This document shows, piece after piece, positions 18,575-28,172 of a stretch of 64,000 nucleotides of DNA. Under the pieces are notes generated by a model. The model searched no databases and was not told the origin of the DNA. It was given only the letters and a program-made list of their open reading frames with translations. The stretch spans positions 1 through 64,000 of the forward strand of contig JBKDZP010000008.1 of assembly GCA_047971315.1 (NCBI GenBank), in the 5' to 3' direction. A program made the translations under genes and the position numbers. Origin of the DNA: JBKDZP01 sp047971315 (GTDB lineage Bacteria > Bacillota_I > Bacilli_A > RF39 > UBA660). Each line of letters starts with the position of its first letter. Position 1 is the first letter of the stretch.

Positions 18575-20104
18575 TTATAAAATTTCTTCTAATTTGTTCT
18601 TTTTTTGATAAAAAATTATTAATGGAATATTTTCTTTACTTGCTTGTTCTTCTAATCTTTGATACAAAATATCATTTTCAAGTTCTTCTATTTCTTCTTT
18701 AAAAATACAAAAAATACCATTTTTTTTTAAATTTTTTATTTTTAACAATATATTAATTTCTTGATTATTTTTATTTGGAATAATTAGTTTAGATACTTCA
18801 ATATTATTTATTTCAATTATTTTATCATCTAGATTTATTGTATGATAATTTTGACTATGTGAAATATCATCTATTTGATTAAACTTCAAATTATTAGTTG
18901 ATGTTGCTAAAATAGAGTTATATTCCATTGGATAAATATAGCCTACCATATTTTTTGATAAATTTTCAAATTTTTTAAAATTAATTTCATTTAAATAATT
19001 AACTGTTATTAAATCAGTATCATCTGTTAATGTAAAATCAACTAGAAAATTAAATTGATTATTATTATCAAAAAGATCTGGAATTGTAAGATCTTTTTTC
19101 CATAAATCTTCGGTTACTTTTACTAATTTATTTTCAATATTTAGTATTTGGTCAAAATTTTTACTAATTTGACGATTTATTTCTTCTTTATTTTCAAGTT
19201 GTCTTAATTTTTCTACAATTTGATTTACTTCTAAACAAGAGTTATATAATATTTGACGATATTCATAATTAATATCGTTTTTTTGTTTTCCTAGATTATT
19301 TATACTATCAATTATTGAATAAAATCTTTTACTTATTATTTCTTCAAAAATTGTTTTTTCATGTTTAATATCATCTAATTTTTTAATTATATTTTTATAA
19401 TTAATTTGTTCATATTGATAAAGTGAATCTGGTAAATATACTTTATTAAGACTATTAGAATAGTAACTATATATTTTATTTAATTCATTACTTATATCTT
19501 CAAATAAATAGTTTTCTACTGGGTTTGTATAGTAATTATCGAAATTCTTTTGAAGTATTTCTTTTTTATTTAATAAAATTGATTTTTTAAAATTATCATA
19601 ATCTGTTATTTCAGCAATTTTTTTAGCAATTTCATATTCTTTTTGATATAAAATTTTAGAAAATGGTAGTTTATATTTAGTAACTAGTTCATCTGCTATT
19701 AAAATAACCCCACCTACACTAATTACATCGTTAGTTTTTATTTTTGTAAATAAAATAATTATTTGAATTAAAAGTAACTCTTTTATTATTTTTTCAGGAT
19801 TTGTTTTAAAGTTGTTTAGATAATTACGATATTCTAGTCCTTCTTTTAATATATCATTAAAATTATTATCATCATCTAACCCATTATCTTTAATATAATT
19901 TTCTAAATCCATACTAAATTTTATATTTTCAAATTTTGTTTTAACGATAAATTTATTATTGTCATTTAATTTGATAACATCACTTGTAATATTTTTAATT
20001 CTATTTTTATCTTCTTCGGTTAATATTTTATTATATTCCCCTAAATATACAGTTTTTATATAACTAAAATAATCAGCTAATTCGCTTTTTATATTATCTA
20101 TCAC
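18575..20104 (-). CDS. Uncharacterised 509-residue helical protein
   Basis: I do not recognise this family. The start is a GTG after GTGGTGATAAT. The protein is very rich in Asn, Ile and Lys, has one moderately hydrophobic stretch (about residues 110-140, including IIKELLLIQIIILFTKIK), and long amphipathic helices from about 150 to 330 with coiled-coil character (VEKLRQLENKEEINRQISKNFDQILNIENK is split over this zone). The C-terminal 170 residues look like a separate alpha/beta domain. There is no signal peptide. Confidence 0.55.
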   Translation of the reverse strand: MIDNIKSELADYFSYIKTVYLGEYNKILTEEDKNRIKNITSDVIKLNDNNKFIVKTKFENIKFSMDLENYIKDNGLDDDNNFNDILKEGLEYRNYLNNFKTNPEKIIKELLLIQIIILFTKIKTNDVISVGGVILIADELVTKYKLPFSKILYQKEYEIAKKIAEITDYDNFKKSILLNKKEILQKNFDNYYTNPVENYLFEDISNELNKIYSYYSNSLNKVYLPDSLYQYEQINYKNIIKKLDDIKHEKTIFEEIISKRFYSIIDSINNLGKQKNDINYEYRQILYNSCLEVNQIVEKLRQLENKEEINRQISKNFDQILNIENKLVKVTEDLWKKDLTIPDLFDNNNQFNFLVDFTLTDDTDLITVNYLNEINFKKFENLSKNMVGYIYPMEYNSILATSTNNLKFNQIDDISHSQNYHTINLDDKIIEINNIEVSKLIIPNKNNQEINILLKIKNLKKNGIFCIFKEEIEELENDILYQRLEEQASKENIPLIIFYQKKNKLEEIL

Positions 20105-20211
20105 ATTATCACCACATTTTTATGATTTAATTATAGCATATTTTTCCTTAAATTACTAGATTACTGTATAAATAAATTACTAATGTTAAACTTAATACTT
20201 AGGGTGATTCT

Positions 20212-20718
20212 GTGGATTTAGTAATTTATATTTTTATATTTTTTTCAAAAGTTATTGAAAATTCACTAGGAACATTTAGACTTATTATTGTTTCTAATGG
20301 CAAGAAAATGTTTGCTGCAATTTTGCAATTTTTAATAACATTAATTTGGCTTTTATCAACTAGTATTGTAATGATAGATATTAATAAAGACCCTTTTAAA
20401 ATAGTTATTTTTTGTATTGGAACATTTATTGGTTCTTATTTAGGTAGTTTTGTAGAAGAAAAAATTGCGATTGGAAGCAATATGCTTATTTGTGTTGTTG
20501 ATGATGTAAATGATATTGTTAGTACTAGTTTAAGAAAAAGCGGATATGTTGTTACTGTTTTAAAAGGTGAAGGATTTAAAAATTCAAAGAATGTTTTACT
20601 TATTATGAGTACAAGAAAAAAAAGACACGAAATTTCTAATTTTATTAAAAATTTAGATAAAAATGCTATTATTATTTCTGAGAGCGCTACAATGTTATTT
20701 GGAAATTTAAATAGATAA
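20212..20718 (+). CDS. UPF0316 (DUF5698/DUF2179) membrane protein
   Basis: A 168-residue protein with about three N-terminal membrane helices (to residue 80) followed by a small cytoplasmic alpha/beta domain. Segments such as FSKVIENSLGTFRLIIVSNGKK, GTFIGSYLGSFVEEKIAIG and TVLKGEGFKNSKNVLLIMSTRKK are typical of UPF0316 proteins. The C-terminal DUF2179 half may bind a small ligand. The start is a GTG after AGGGTGATTCT. It is monocistronic, and its function is unknown. Confidence 0.8.
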   Translation: MDLVIYIFIFFSKVIENSLGTFRLIIVSNGKKMFAAILQFLITLIWLLSTSIVMIDINKDPFKIVIFCIGTFIGSYLGSFVEEKIAIGSNMLICVVDDVNDIVSTSLRKSGYVVTVLKGEGFKNSKNVLLIMSTRKKRHEISNFIKNLDKNAIIISESATMLFGNLNR

Positions 20719-20727
20719 TTTTTTTAT

Positions 20728-21819
20728 TTATTCACCAACAAAATTAATCAATATATCATTTGATGTATATATATTTTTAGAATTTATTTTTATATAATTA
20801 TTTTTTATAATTATTTTTTTTTCTAGTAACAATTTTTCTATATTGAATACTTCTGTTAAATCCATTTTATAAATTTTTCTAAACTTTGTTAATGAAACTC
20901 CTTTTGTTTTTCTTAGACCTAAAAACATAAATTCCTGCATTTGTTCTTTTTTAGTTAAAATATTTTCTTCATTTATTGTTTTATTATTTAAATATTTTGT
21001 AATACTTTTAGTATTTGTATATCTTATATTATTTATATATCCACTTGCTCCAAGACCAAATCCATAATAATTTTTATTATTCCAATAATTCAAATTATGT
21101 TTTGATTCATAATTATTTTTAGAAAAATTACTAGTTTCATAGTGTATATAATTATTTTTATTTAATGTTTTAGTAATTAAATTAAACATTTCATAATCTA
21201 GATCACTATCAATATAATCATGATTTTCAATATATAATTTAGTATTTGGTTCAATAATTAAAGAATATGTTGAGATATGTTCTACATTTAATGTTAATAT
21301 TATTTCTAAATCATTTTGTAATTGTTCTATAGTTTGATTTGATATTGCATAGATTAAATCAATATTTATATTATTAAAACCTAATTTTTTAGCTAGCTTA
21401 ACTTTTTCTATTGCTTCAGTTTTAGTATATTTGCGATTTAAAAATTTTAAATGATCATCGTTAAATGTTTCTATTCCAATACTTAATCTATTAATTCCAT
21501 GTTCTTTCATTAATAATAATTTTTGTCTATCAATTGATTCTACATTACATTCTATTGTATATTATATATTTTTAGATTTTTTTATTTTACTTAATAATTT
21601 TAATAATTTATTTAGTTCTTCATAACTAAGAGATGATGGAGTTCCACCACCAATATACAAAGTTTCAATTACTTCATTTTTATAATTATTATTAATTTCA
21701 TTTTCTAATTTTTCTAAATATTTATTTACAAATTGTTTTTGATATAAGATTTTTGGAAAATCACAATAAGAACATATATTATCACAAAATGGTATATGAA
21801 TATAAATTGATTTAACCAT
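20728..21819 (-). pseudogene. hemW: hemW heme chaperone gene with one in-frame stop
   Basis: Radical SAM protein of the HemW family (heme chaperone, formerly annotated as oxygen-independent coproporphyrinogen oxidase). The N-terminus has the cluster motif CDNICSYC and GGGTPSS; after the break GINRLSIGIETF and the C-terminal HemW domain follow. A single TAA at 21562-21564 interrupts the gene after 85 codons. The frame is not shifted: 17 further codons (YTIECNVES and on) link the stop to the next Met. Restoring one base, for example GAA, gives a normal protein of about 363 residues. The rest looks intact, so the lesion is recent, strain-specific or a sequence error. It lies 53 bases upstream of lepA's end... 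on the same strand it is downstream of lepA, the usual order. Confidence 0.85.
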
Positions 21820-21872
21820 AATATCACCTCTTATAAAATATATTATAACATAAATAAAAAAAAGATGAGATA

Positions 21873-23672
21873 TTAGTCTTCATCCATACTAAGAACTGAT
21901 AAAAATGCCTCTTGTGGTATTTCTACACTTCCTATCATTTTCATTCTTTTTTTACCTTCTTTTTGTTTTTCAAGAAGTTTTCTTTTTCTAGTTACATCCC
22001 CACCATAGCATTTAGCTAAAACATTTTTACGCATAGCTTTTATATCAGCTCTTGCTATTGCTTTAGTCCCTAACGTTGCTTGAATTGGAACTTCAAATTG
22101 TTGTCTTGGAATTAATTTTCTTAAATTTTCAACGATTACTTTACCTCTTTTATAAGCAAAATCTTTATGAACAATCACACTTAAGGCATCAACAATTTCA
22201 CCATTTAATAAAATATCCATCTTTACTAAATTACTACTTTTATAGCCTATTAATTCATAATCAAATGAAGCATAACCTTTAGTATATGATTTTAGTTTAT
22301 CAAAAAAGTCATATACTATTTCAGAAAGTGGGATTTCATAGTGAATATTAACTCTTGTTTTATCTAAATATTCCATTGATACATAAGTCCCTCTTTTTTC
22401 TTGACATAGTTCCATTATAGATCCTATATATTCACTTGGTACAAATATATTTGTTCTAATATAAGGTTCTTCGATATCTTGTATTTTTACTTTATCAGGC
22501 ATTTTTACTGGACTGTCTATTAATAAATGACTTTTATCAGTTAATGTTATATCGTATATTACTGAAGGGGAAGTTGCAATTAAGCTTATTCCAAATTCTC
22601 TTTCAATTCTCTCTTCTATTATTTCCATGTGTAGAAGTCCTAAGAATCCACATCTAAATCCAAAACCAAGTGCTTTAGATGTTTCAGGTGAAAATTCCAA
22701 TGAAGCATCATTTAATTTTAGTTTTTCAAGTGCTTCTTTTAAATCTTCATATTTATTAGATTCAATTGGATATAGTCCACAAAATACCATTGGTTTCATT
22801 GGTTTATAACCTGGTAGAGATTTTGAATTTTTATCACTTTCAAGACAAATTGTATCTCCTACTTTAATATCTTCAATATTTTTTATACTTGCAGCTAGGT
22901 AACCTACTTCTCCTGTTTCTAATGAATTTTTTTTAAATTCTTTTGGAGTATGAACACCTAATTCTACTACTTCATAAACAGCTTTCGTTGCTTGCATTCT
23001 TATTTTGTCGCCTATTTTTACACGACCATTTACAATTCTAATTGATGCGATTATACCTCGATATGAATCAAAGTAACTATCAAATATTAATGCTTGAAGA
23101 TTATGCTTATCATCTCCTTTTGGTGATGGTACTTTTTCAATAATAGTTTCAATTAATTCTTGAATACCAATTCCATTTTTCGCACTTGTTAGAACTATTT
23201 CATCTTCATTAAAACCTAAAGTATCCATTAATTCATGTTTTACTTTTTCTGGGTCTGCATTTGGTAAGTCTATTTTATTTATTACTGGTATTATTGTTAG
23301 ATTATTATCTAATGCTAAATATAAGTTAGCTAGCGTTTGAGCTTCTATTCCTTGAGCAGCATCTACAACTAATATTGCTCCTTCGCAAGCAGCAAGACTC
23401 CTACTTACCTCATATGAAAAATCCACATGTCCTGGGGTATCTATTAAATGAAGTAGATAATCTTCATTATTATATTTATAGTTTAAACTAACGGCATTTA
23501 GTTTAATTGTTATTCCTCTTTCTCTTTCAATATCCATATTATCTAATAATTGATTTTGTTTTTCTCTATCACTGATAGCTCCAGTTAATTCTAAGATTCT
23601 ATCCGCTAAAGTACTTTTTCCGTGATCAATATGGGCAATAATTGAGAAATTTCGTATATTTTTTTGTTTCAT
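21873..23672 (-). CDS. lepA: Elongation factor 4 (LepA)
   Basis: A 599-residue translational GTPase that acts on stalled or initiating ribosomes. The G domain has AHIDHGKSTLADR, DTPGHVDFSYEV and NKIDLPNADPEK. The LepA-specific C-terminal domain ends with RKRKLLEKQKEGKKRMKMIG. The start at 23672 follows AAAAGAGGTGTTTAAC; a longer in-frame version would overlap gmk. It lies between gmk and hemW on the same strand, as in many Bacilli. Confidence 0.95.
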   Translation of the reverse strand: MKQKNIRNFSIIAHIDHGKSTLADRILELTGAISDREKQNQLLDNMDIERERGITIKLNAVSLNYKYNNEDYLLHLIDTPGHVDFSYEVSRSLAACEGAILVVDAAQGIEAQTLANLYLALDNNLTIIPVINKIDLPNADPEKVKHELMDTLGFNEDEIVLTSAKNGIGIQELIETIIEKVPSPKGDDKHNLQALIFDSYFDSYRGIIASIRIVNGRVKIGDKIRMQATKAVYEVVELGVHTPKEFKKNSLETGEVGYLAASIKNIEDIKVGDTICLESDKNSKSLPGYKPMKPMVFCGLYPIESNKYEDLKEALEKLKLNDASLEFSPETSKALGFGFRCGFLGLLHMEIIEERIEREFGISLIATSPSVIYDITLTDKSHLLIDSPVKMPDKVKIQDIEEPYIRTNIFVPSEYIGSIMELCQEKRGTYVSMEYLDKTRVNIHYEIPLSEIVYDFFDKLKSYTKGYASFDYELIGYKSSNLVKMDILLNGEIVDALSVIVHKDFAYKRGKVIVENLRKLIPRQQFEVPIQATLGTKAIARADIKAMRKNVLAKCYGGDVTRKRKLLEKQKEGKKRMKMIGSVEIPQEAFLSVLSMDED

Positions 23673-23724
23673 GTTAAACACCTCTTTTGTAATTATATCA
23701 AAAAAAGGTATAAATAAATACCTT

Positions 23725-24381
23725 TTATAAACAATTTTCATCAATTAAACATTCATGTAGGAATTCTTCTTCTGTTCCAAGATCAAATTGTTCAATTCTA
23801 TCAATTCTACATTTTTCAGATATTATTATTGAATTGACTTTTTGTACTGCATCATCTAGTTCATCATTTATAACTGCATAGTTATATTTTGTAACATAGT
23901 TTAATTCTTTGTAAGCACTTTTAAATCTTCTATATATTTCTTCTTCATCTGTTGTGCCTCTTTTTATTAATCTTTTCCTTATTTCTACCATTGATGGTGG
24001 CATAATAAATATAAACAAGGCATCATTAAATTTTTCTTTTATTTGCATTGCTCCTTGAATATCAATTACCAATACAACATCCTTTCCTTTATCTAAGTTT
24101 TTTTCTATGGCTGCTTTAGGAGTTCCATAATAATCATGTTGATGAACAGTTGCATATTCTAACATTTCATTATTTTGAATTTTTTCTTCAAATTGTTTTT
24201 TTGTAATAAAGTAATAATCTACTCCATCTACCTCACCTGGACGAATTTTTCTAGTTGTACAAGATATTGATGGAACAAGATTTTTATTTATTAATAACAG
24301 TTCTTTAAATATTGTATCCTTTCCTACAGCTGTCACACCAGAAAGTACGATTAATGATCCTTTTTTCTTTGGTTTTATCAT
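23725..24381 (-). CDS. gmk: Guanylate kinase
   Basis: A 218-residue kinase that converts GMP to GDP. The P-loop reads SGVTAVGKDT, close to the GKGT form of Bacillus enzymes. GMP-binding segments include SCTTRKIRPGEVDGVDYYFI and GTPKAAIEKNLDKGKDVVLVIDIQGA. The lid and C-terminal helix follow (FIMPPSMVEIRKRL). It starts after AAAAGAGGCAAAT and lies 52 bases upstream of lepA. Confidence 0.93.
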   Translation of the reverse strand: MIKPKKKGSLIVLSGVTAVGKDTIFKELLLINKNLVPSISCTTRKIRPGEVDGVDYYFITKKQFEEKIQNNEMLEYATVHQHDYYGTPKAAIEKNLDKGKDVVLVIDIQGAMQIKEKFNDALFIFIMPPSMVEIRKRLIKRGTTDEEEIYRRFKSAYKELNYVTKYNYAVINDELDDAVQKVNSIIISEKCRIDRIEQFDLGTEEEFLHECLIDENCL

Positions 24382-24419
24382 ATTTGCCTCTTTTCTTATT
24401 AAACAAATTATAACACTAT

Positions 24420-24698
24420 TTATTTATTAAATATAGGTTTTTTTTGATAATTTTTACTATCTAAACAACTTTCAAGATTTTGTAGTTCTAGTCTATAGAT
24501 TTGTTTTACATCAGGATATTTTTCTTTATCAACAGGTGAAACAAACATTTCATATGGTCTAGCATATAAGATAGTATCATCATATAATGCTCTATAAATT
24601 ACAAGTTTTTCTTTAGTTTCAAAATGAGTTGCTATATCTTCTACAATATAATAATCACCTTTAAAATGTTTATAAATTCCTTTTATTTTAACTTCCAT
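24420..24698 (-). CDS. DUF1653 family protein
   Basis: A small soluble protein of 92 residues with the DUF1653 pattern: IYKHFKGDYYIVEDIATH, then LVIYRALYDD and YARPYEMFVSPVD. The function of the family is unknown. It starts after AGAAAGGAAATAAT and lies 38 bases upstream of gmk on the same strand, so cotranscription is likely. It marks the edge between core genes and the decayed segment that follows. Confidence 0.8.
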   Translation of the reverse strand: MEVKIKGIYKHFKGDYYIVEDIATHFETKEKLVIYRALYDDTILYARPYEMFVSPVDKEKYPDVKQIYRLELQNLESCLDSKNYQKKPIFNK

Positions 24699-24757
24699 AT
24701 TATTTCCTTCTTTCTAAGTATATTATACCCTAATTTTAATAAATGATTTTTTTAAAA

Positions 24758-24781
24758 AAAGATTAATTTTTATTAATCTTT
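24758..24781 (-). terminator. Terminator of the dead radical SAM gene
   Basis: AAAGATTAAT and ATTAATCTTT form a 10-bp stem around a TTTT loop. An A run on the left reads as U on the minus strand. Confidence 0.65.
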
Positions 24782-24820
24782 AATTACAATTATGACACCG
24801 CGATTTAAGGGATTACCAAT

Positions 24821-25660
24821 TTATTTTTCTTCATTTTTCTTACAAATCATTTGCCCACATGCCCCCCTCACATCAGAGCCATTTGTTTTATAATATTCAT
24901 AAGCAATATTTCCTTCTAATACTTCAACAAACCTTTTTATATTTTCTTCATTTGATTTAGAAAATTTAGATATATGAAAATCATTATATTCATTTATTTT
25001 TAAACTTTCATCTTTACCTAAAATCCTTATTAATTCTAAAGCGTCATCCTTAGAATCATTTAGATTATATAACATAACATAATTCCACGCTAGTTTTTTT
25101 GCTGATAAATCTTCATATTGCTTCCCAACTTTAATTAATTCTTCCAAAGATATAGATTTTGGTATAATCTTGTTTCTAGTTTCTTGATTCGATGCATGAA
25201 GGGATAATGTTAATTTGAATTTTAATTCTTTTAAATCTTTTGCTAAATTTAATATTAAATCCGGTCTGATGCCAGTAGTTGTCAGTGCATATTTAGATTC
25301 CGGGAAATCATTATACAAAATTTTAAACCCTTGTATTACATTATTATAATTTAATAAGGGTTCTCCTACTCCAATGCAGCTGAACAATATTGGTTTATCA
25401 TTTAATTCTAAAGCTTTAACTATATTGATACATTGCTCATAAATTTCTTCTGCTGTTTAATTTCTATAAAATTTAGAATATAAACCAGTATAGCAGATTC
25501 TACTGCCTATTGAGCATCCTACTTGTGAAGAAAAACAAATAATATGATTTTTATAATGATCTATATAAGTAGTTTCTATCAAATAATTATCGCTAGTTTT
25601 TTGCGTATACTTAATAGCCATTCCATCATTTGATTTAATTTTGCTTTCAATAGTTAACAT
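24821..25660 (-). pseudogene. RlmN/Cfr-like radical SAM methyltransferase pseudogene
   Basis: Both halves lie in one frame of about 280 codons interrupted by a TAA at 25457-25459 (FYRN, stop, TAEEIYEQC). The family is clear from SSQVGC, GVGEPLLN, TLSLHASNQETRNKIIP and the C-terminal RGACGQM with its conserved Cys. The cluster motif reads CSIGSRIC where CxxxCxxC is expected, so the second Cys ligand is Ser (codon AGT for TGT). Loss of both the frame and a cluster ligand means the gene is dead. The start follows TAAGAGGTGTAGGT. It is likely a paralogue of the housekeeping rlmN. Confidence 0.8.
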
Positions 25661-25766
25661 ACCTACACCTCTTATTAATTATATCATAAAAGAGTGGATA
25701 GGTTATACTAAATTAGACAATTTTAATTAGGACATGTTAAAATTGTAATGGAGGTATTAGGTATAG

Positions 25767-26051
25767 GCTGAAAGAAGAAAAAAAATAGAATATACAGATG
25801 AATTTAGAAAACAAGTTGTGAGTTTATATAATAATGGAAAATCACGAAGTGAGATTGTAAAAAAATATGATTTAACACCATCAACGTTTTCAAAATGGAT
25901 TGTTGATTATAATAAAAGTGGTTCATTCAAAGCATCGGATAATAGATCTGAAGATGAAAATGAATTGATTAAATTGCAAAAACGAAATAAACAATTAGAG
26001 ATGGAAGTGGATATTTTAAAGCAAGCTGCGCTGATAATAGGACGAAAATAA
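25767..26051 (+). mobile_element. IS3-family orfA transposase remnant
   Basis: The frame encodes an InsE/IS150-type OrfA of about 94 residues: AERRKKIEYTDEF, then a helix-turn-helix (SRSEIVKKYDLTPSTFSKWI) and a C-terminal leucine-zipper-like helix (LIKLQKRNKQLEMEVDILKQAALI). The initiation region is damaged: GGAGGTATTAGGT is followed by ATAGGCTGAA, apparently ATG with an extra A. OrfB with the DDE domain is missing. I see no terminal inverted repeats. Confidence 0.75.
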
Positions 26052-26053
26052 AA

Positions 26054-26512
26054 CCGTGCTTACTCCACAAAGTATTTAGCACGATTTCAAAATCAATACA
26101 TATACATAATAACACAAAATTGAAGAAATTAAAAATATTTGCTGACTGGCAATCTTGGGGCTATACAATAGCTGAAACATTGGAATATGGTTTAGGTCAA
26201 GAATTCCTAGATAATATTGATAAAAACAAAACCAGACAAGATGAGCAAATCATTGCACAAAATTTATTAATTCAAATAATATTACAATTTATGAATTGGA
26301 AGACTATTTGGAAAGGTAAAATGCAAGATTTTTATAAAGAATTAATATTTCTTCAAAATGATTATTCCACAAATATAAGTAAAAGTTCAGCTTCATTATC
26401 AAGAAGTATTGGTGAACAATTAAGTGTATTTAAAAGCCAAGGACTTATTATTGAAAGAAAAGTTGGTACTGGTAATTATAGATATATAAAAATCACTTAT
26501 AATATTAACTAA
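26054..26512 (+). pseudogene. C-terminal fragment of a mobile-element replication ATPase
   Basis: The frame lacks a proper start; it runs from the end of the IS remnant to 26512. The stretch KLKKLKIFADWQSWGYTIAETLEYGLGQEFL resembles, from memory, the C-terminal part of phage/plasmid primase- or helicase-type ATPases, which continue with a winged-helix-like tail as here (SASLSRSIGEQLSVFKSQGLIIERK). The ATPase part is absent. It suggests that an integrated element once occupied this place. Confidence 0.45.
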
Positions 26513-26610
26513 ATTGTACTTCTAGAAGTCCCTAGTGTACATTCTAGTGAACTTTTGATTAAATAGTATATATAATTATATAATCAAATCAACTGATTAA
26601 ATAACAATAA

Positions 26611-26645
26611 AGAAAGTGTCATATAAACTATGGCACTTTTTAAAA
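26611..26645. terminator. Hairpin between two convergent gene remnants
   Basis: AAAGTGTCATA pairs with TATGGCACTTT (one G-T pair) and is followed by a T run. It separates the plus-strand ATPase fragment from the minus-strand peptidase pseudogene and could serve both. Confidence 0.6.
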
Positions 26646-26646
26646 T

Positions 26647-27443
26647 TTATAATTTTTTTGGCTGTGTATTACTACTACTTTTTATCAAATCTTCGTTTTC
26701 TTTAAATAAAGTATAACAATCTCTTATTGCTTGTTCAATTGGTACTTGCGATGTTATTTGTCTTAAATTATCAATAACACATTTTTCACCAATAAATGTT
26801 TCATAAAATCCTTTATACGAAGGTATTTCAATATTTGTATATTTTCTAAATGTTTCGTTATTCAGTAAAGGGTCATTATTGATTCACTTAAATACCAAAT
26901 AATATTTGGTCTATTATAATGTTTTTCATCATGGTCATTAAATAATTCTTTCCACTTTTCAAAGTATAAAAAATGACAAATCTCATGTAGTGCAACTACT
27001 TTCATTCTGTCTACATTATCAGTAATTCTAGTGTCAAACATTCTCATACCAATATTTCTAGGACAATCATTCATTATTCCAACTCTTGCTTGAATGTTTT
27101 GACAATCGCTAGTCCAAGCAATATTTAATCTTTTAGATAAATCTAGAAATATCTTCATCATTTATAAGGTCCCAACTATTTTGAAATTGACTTATTTTAT
27201 CTTGTGAGTTTTCCATTTCATTTGACCATTTTCCTTTAAGAAATTTTGTAAAATTAAACTTATCTCATCTCTAGTCATATTTTGAAAGTCAATACTATTA
27301 AGTTCATCAAATTTTCTTCTAAAATAATCAGTTTTATTTATTTTTCCACGATATCCATTTGCTTCACTATGAATGAACATAGCCATCATGTCCATATTCT
27401 ATTCAAAAGTCATAGTTCTAAATGTTATTTTTGGTAATTGCAT
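26647..27443 (-). pseudogene. Metallopeptidase-like gene with several frame lesions
   Basis: A start with a good site (TTAGAGGTGATTAAAAAT then ATG at 27443) is followed by an in-frame TAG after 14 codons. The frame then carries MDMMAMFIHSEANGYRGK to about 27200, where it shifts. The middle part has the zinc-binding helix VVALHEICHFLYFEKW, and the last part (NDPLLNNETFRKY to the stop at 26647) is in yet another frame from about 26880. At least three lesions exist, so the gene is not functional. The HExxH family itself is uncharacterised; I recall such proteins only as hypothetical. Confidence 0.7.
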
Positions 27444-27630
27444 ATTTTTAATCACCTCTAACTGAAATAATTATATCATCAATTAACTATTATTACATTA
27501 CTTTACCTTTGATTAATCACAAAAGAGTTTATAACTTAACACTTTGTTAATTTAATTAATGTAGTTAATATAATTTTTACTATCTGTTCCTAATTTAATA
27601 ATATTGAATTTATAGTGTTTTTTCCTCAAA

Positions 27631-27652
27631 ATAGACCAAATATAGACCAAGA
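27631..27652. repeat. Direct repeat ATAGACCAA x2 beside tRNA-Met
   Basis: Two copies of ATAGACCAA lie 10 bases apart, about 45 bases downstream of the 3' end of the tRNA-Met gene. Short paired repeats at this position resemble integrase arm-type sites; this is inference. Confidence 0.35.
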
Positions 27653-27694
27653 CAAAATAAAAAGCTCATATTTTTATGAACTTTATCTATCATT

Positions 27695-27771
27695 TGGTAG
27701 CGCCGGAGAGATTCGAACTCACGACCTATCGGGTATGAACCGATTGCTCTAGCCAACTGAGCTACAGCGCC
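27695..27771 (-). tRNA. tRNA-Met (CAT)
   Basis: A 77-base cloverleaf with encoded CCA. The acceptor GGCGCTG pairs with CGGCGCT. The D arm is GCTC/GAGC. The anticodon stem ATCGG/CCGAT encloses the loop TTCATAC with anticodon CAT. The T loop is TTCGAAT. It closely resembles the elongator tRNA-Met of Bacillus; an Ile-CAU identity is less likely. One T-T mismatch is present in the T stem. Decayed accessory DNA begins directly at its 3' side. Confidence 0.88.
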
Positions 27772-27827
27772 ATTTTTGACTGCAAAATGATTATATCAAA
27801 TATTAACATGTTTGACAATATATTTTT

Positions 27828-28172
27828 TTAATTTTGTGTCATTTTAGTTAAAAATTCTAAAGTAGTCTCTAATCCATTAGTTATTATACCACCAATTGTA
27901 TTAGAAACTGTAAGACCAAAGTTAGATATTCCATTTTGATAATCAGTTTCTTTTTCAATTGCATAATCATCAATATTTATAGTTTTACCTTCTTCAACAT
28001 CATTTTCAAATTTTTTAATTTGTTCTTCTGTAATTACTAAGTTTTTATGTTGTTCATATTCATAGTAACCTGTTGATTCTGATAAATATAATGCTGTAAA
28101 AGCCACAACAAAAGCAAGAAATATTTTCCAACTAATTTTATTTAATAATTTAGTTTTATCTTCTTTTTTCAT
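27828..28172 (-). CDS. Small membrane protein encoded directly after spoIIP
   Basis: A 114-residue protein with one N-terminal membrane helix (about residues 13-28, SWKIFLAFVVAFTALYL) and a short extracytoplasmic part with an acidic centre (ENDVEEGKTINIDD). I know no family for it. Its ATG abuts the spoIIP stop codon, so the two are almost certainly translated from one mRNA. That suggests a role beside SpoIIP in the engulfment machinery, as an anchor or modulator; this is inference. Confidence 0.6.
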   Translation of the reverse strand: MKKEDKTKLLNKISWKIFLAFVVAFTALYLSESTGYYEYEQHKNLVITEEQIKKFENDVEEGKTINIDDYAIEKETDYQNGISNFGLTVSNTIGGIITNGLETTLEFLTKMTQN

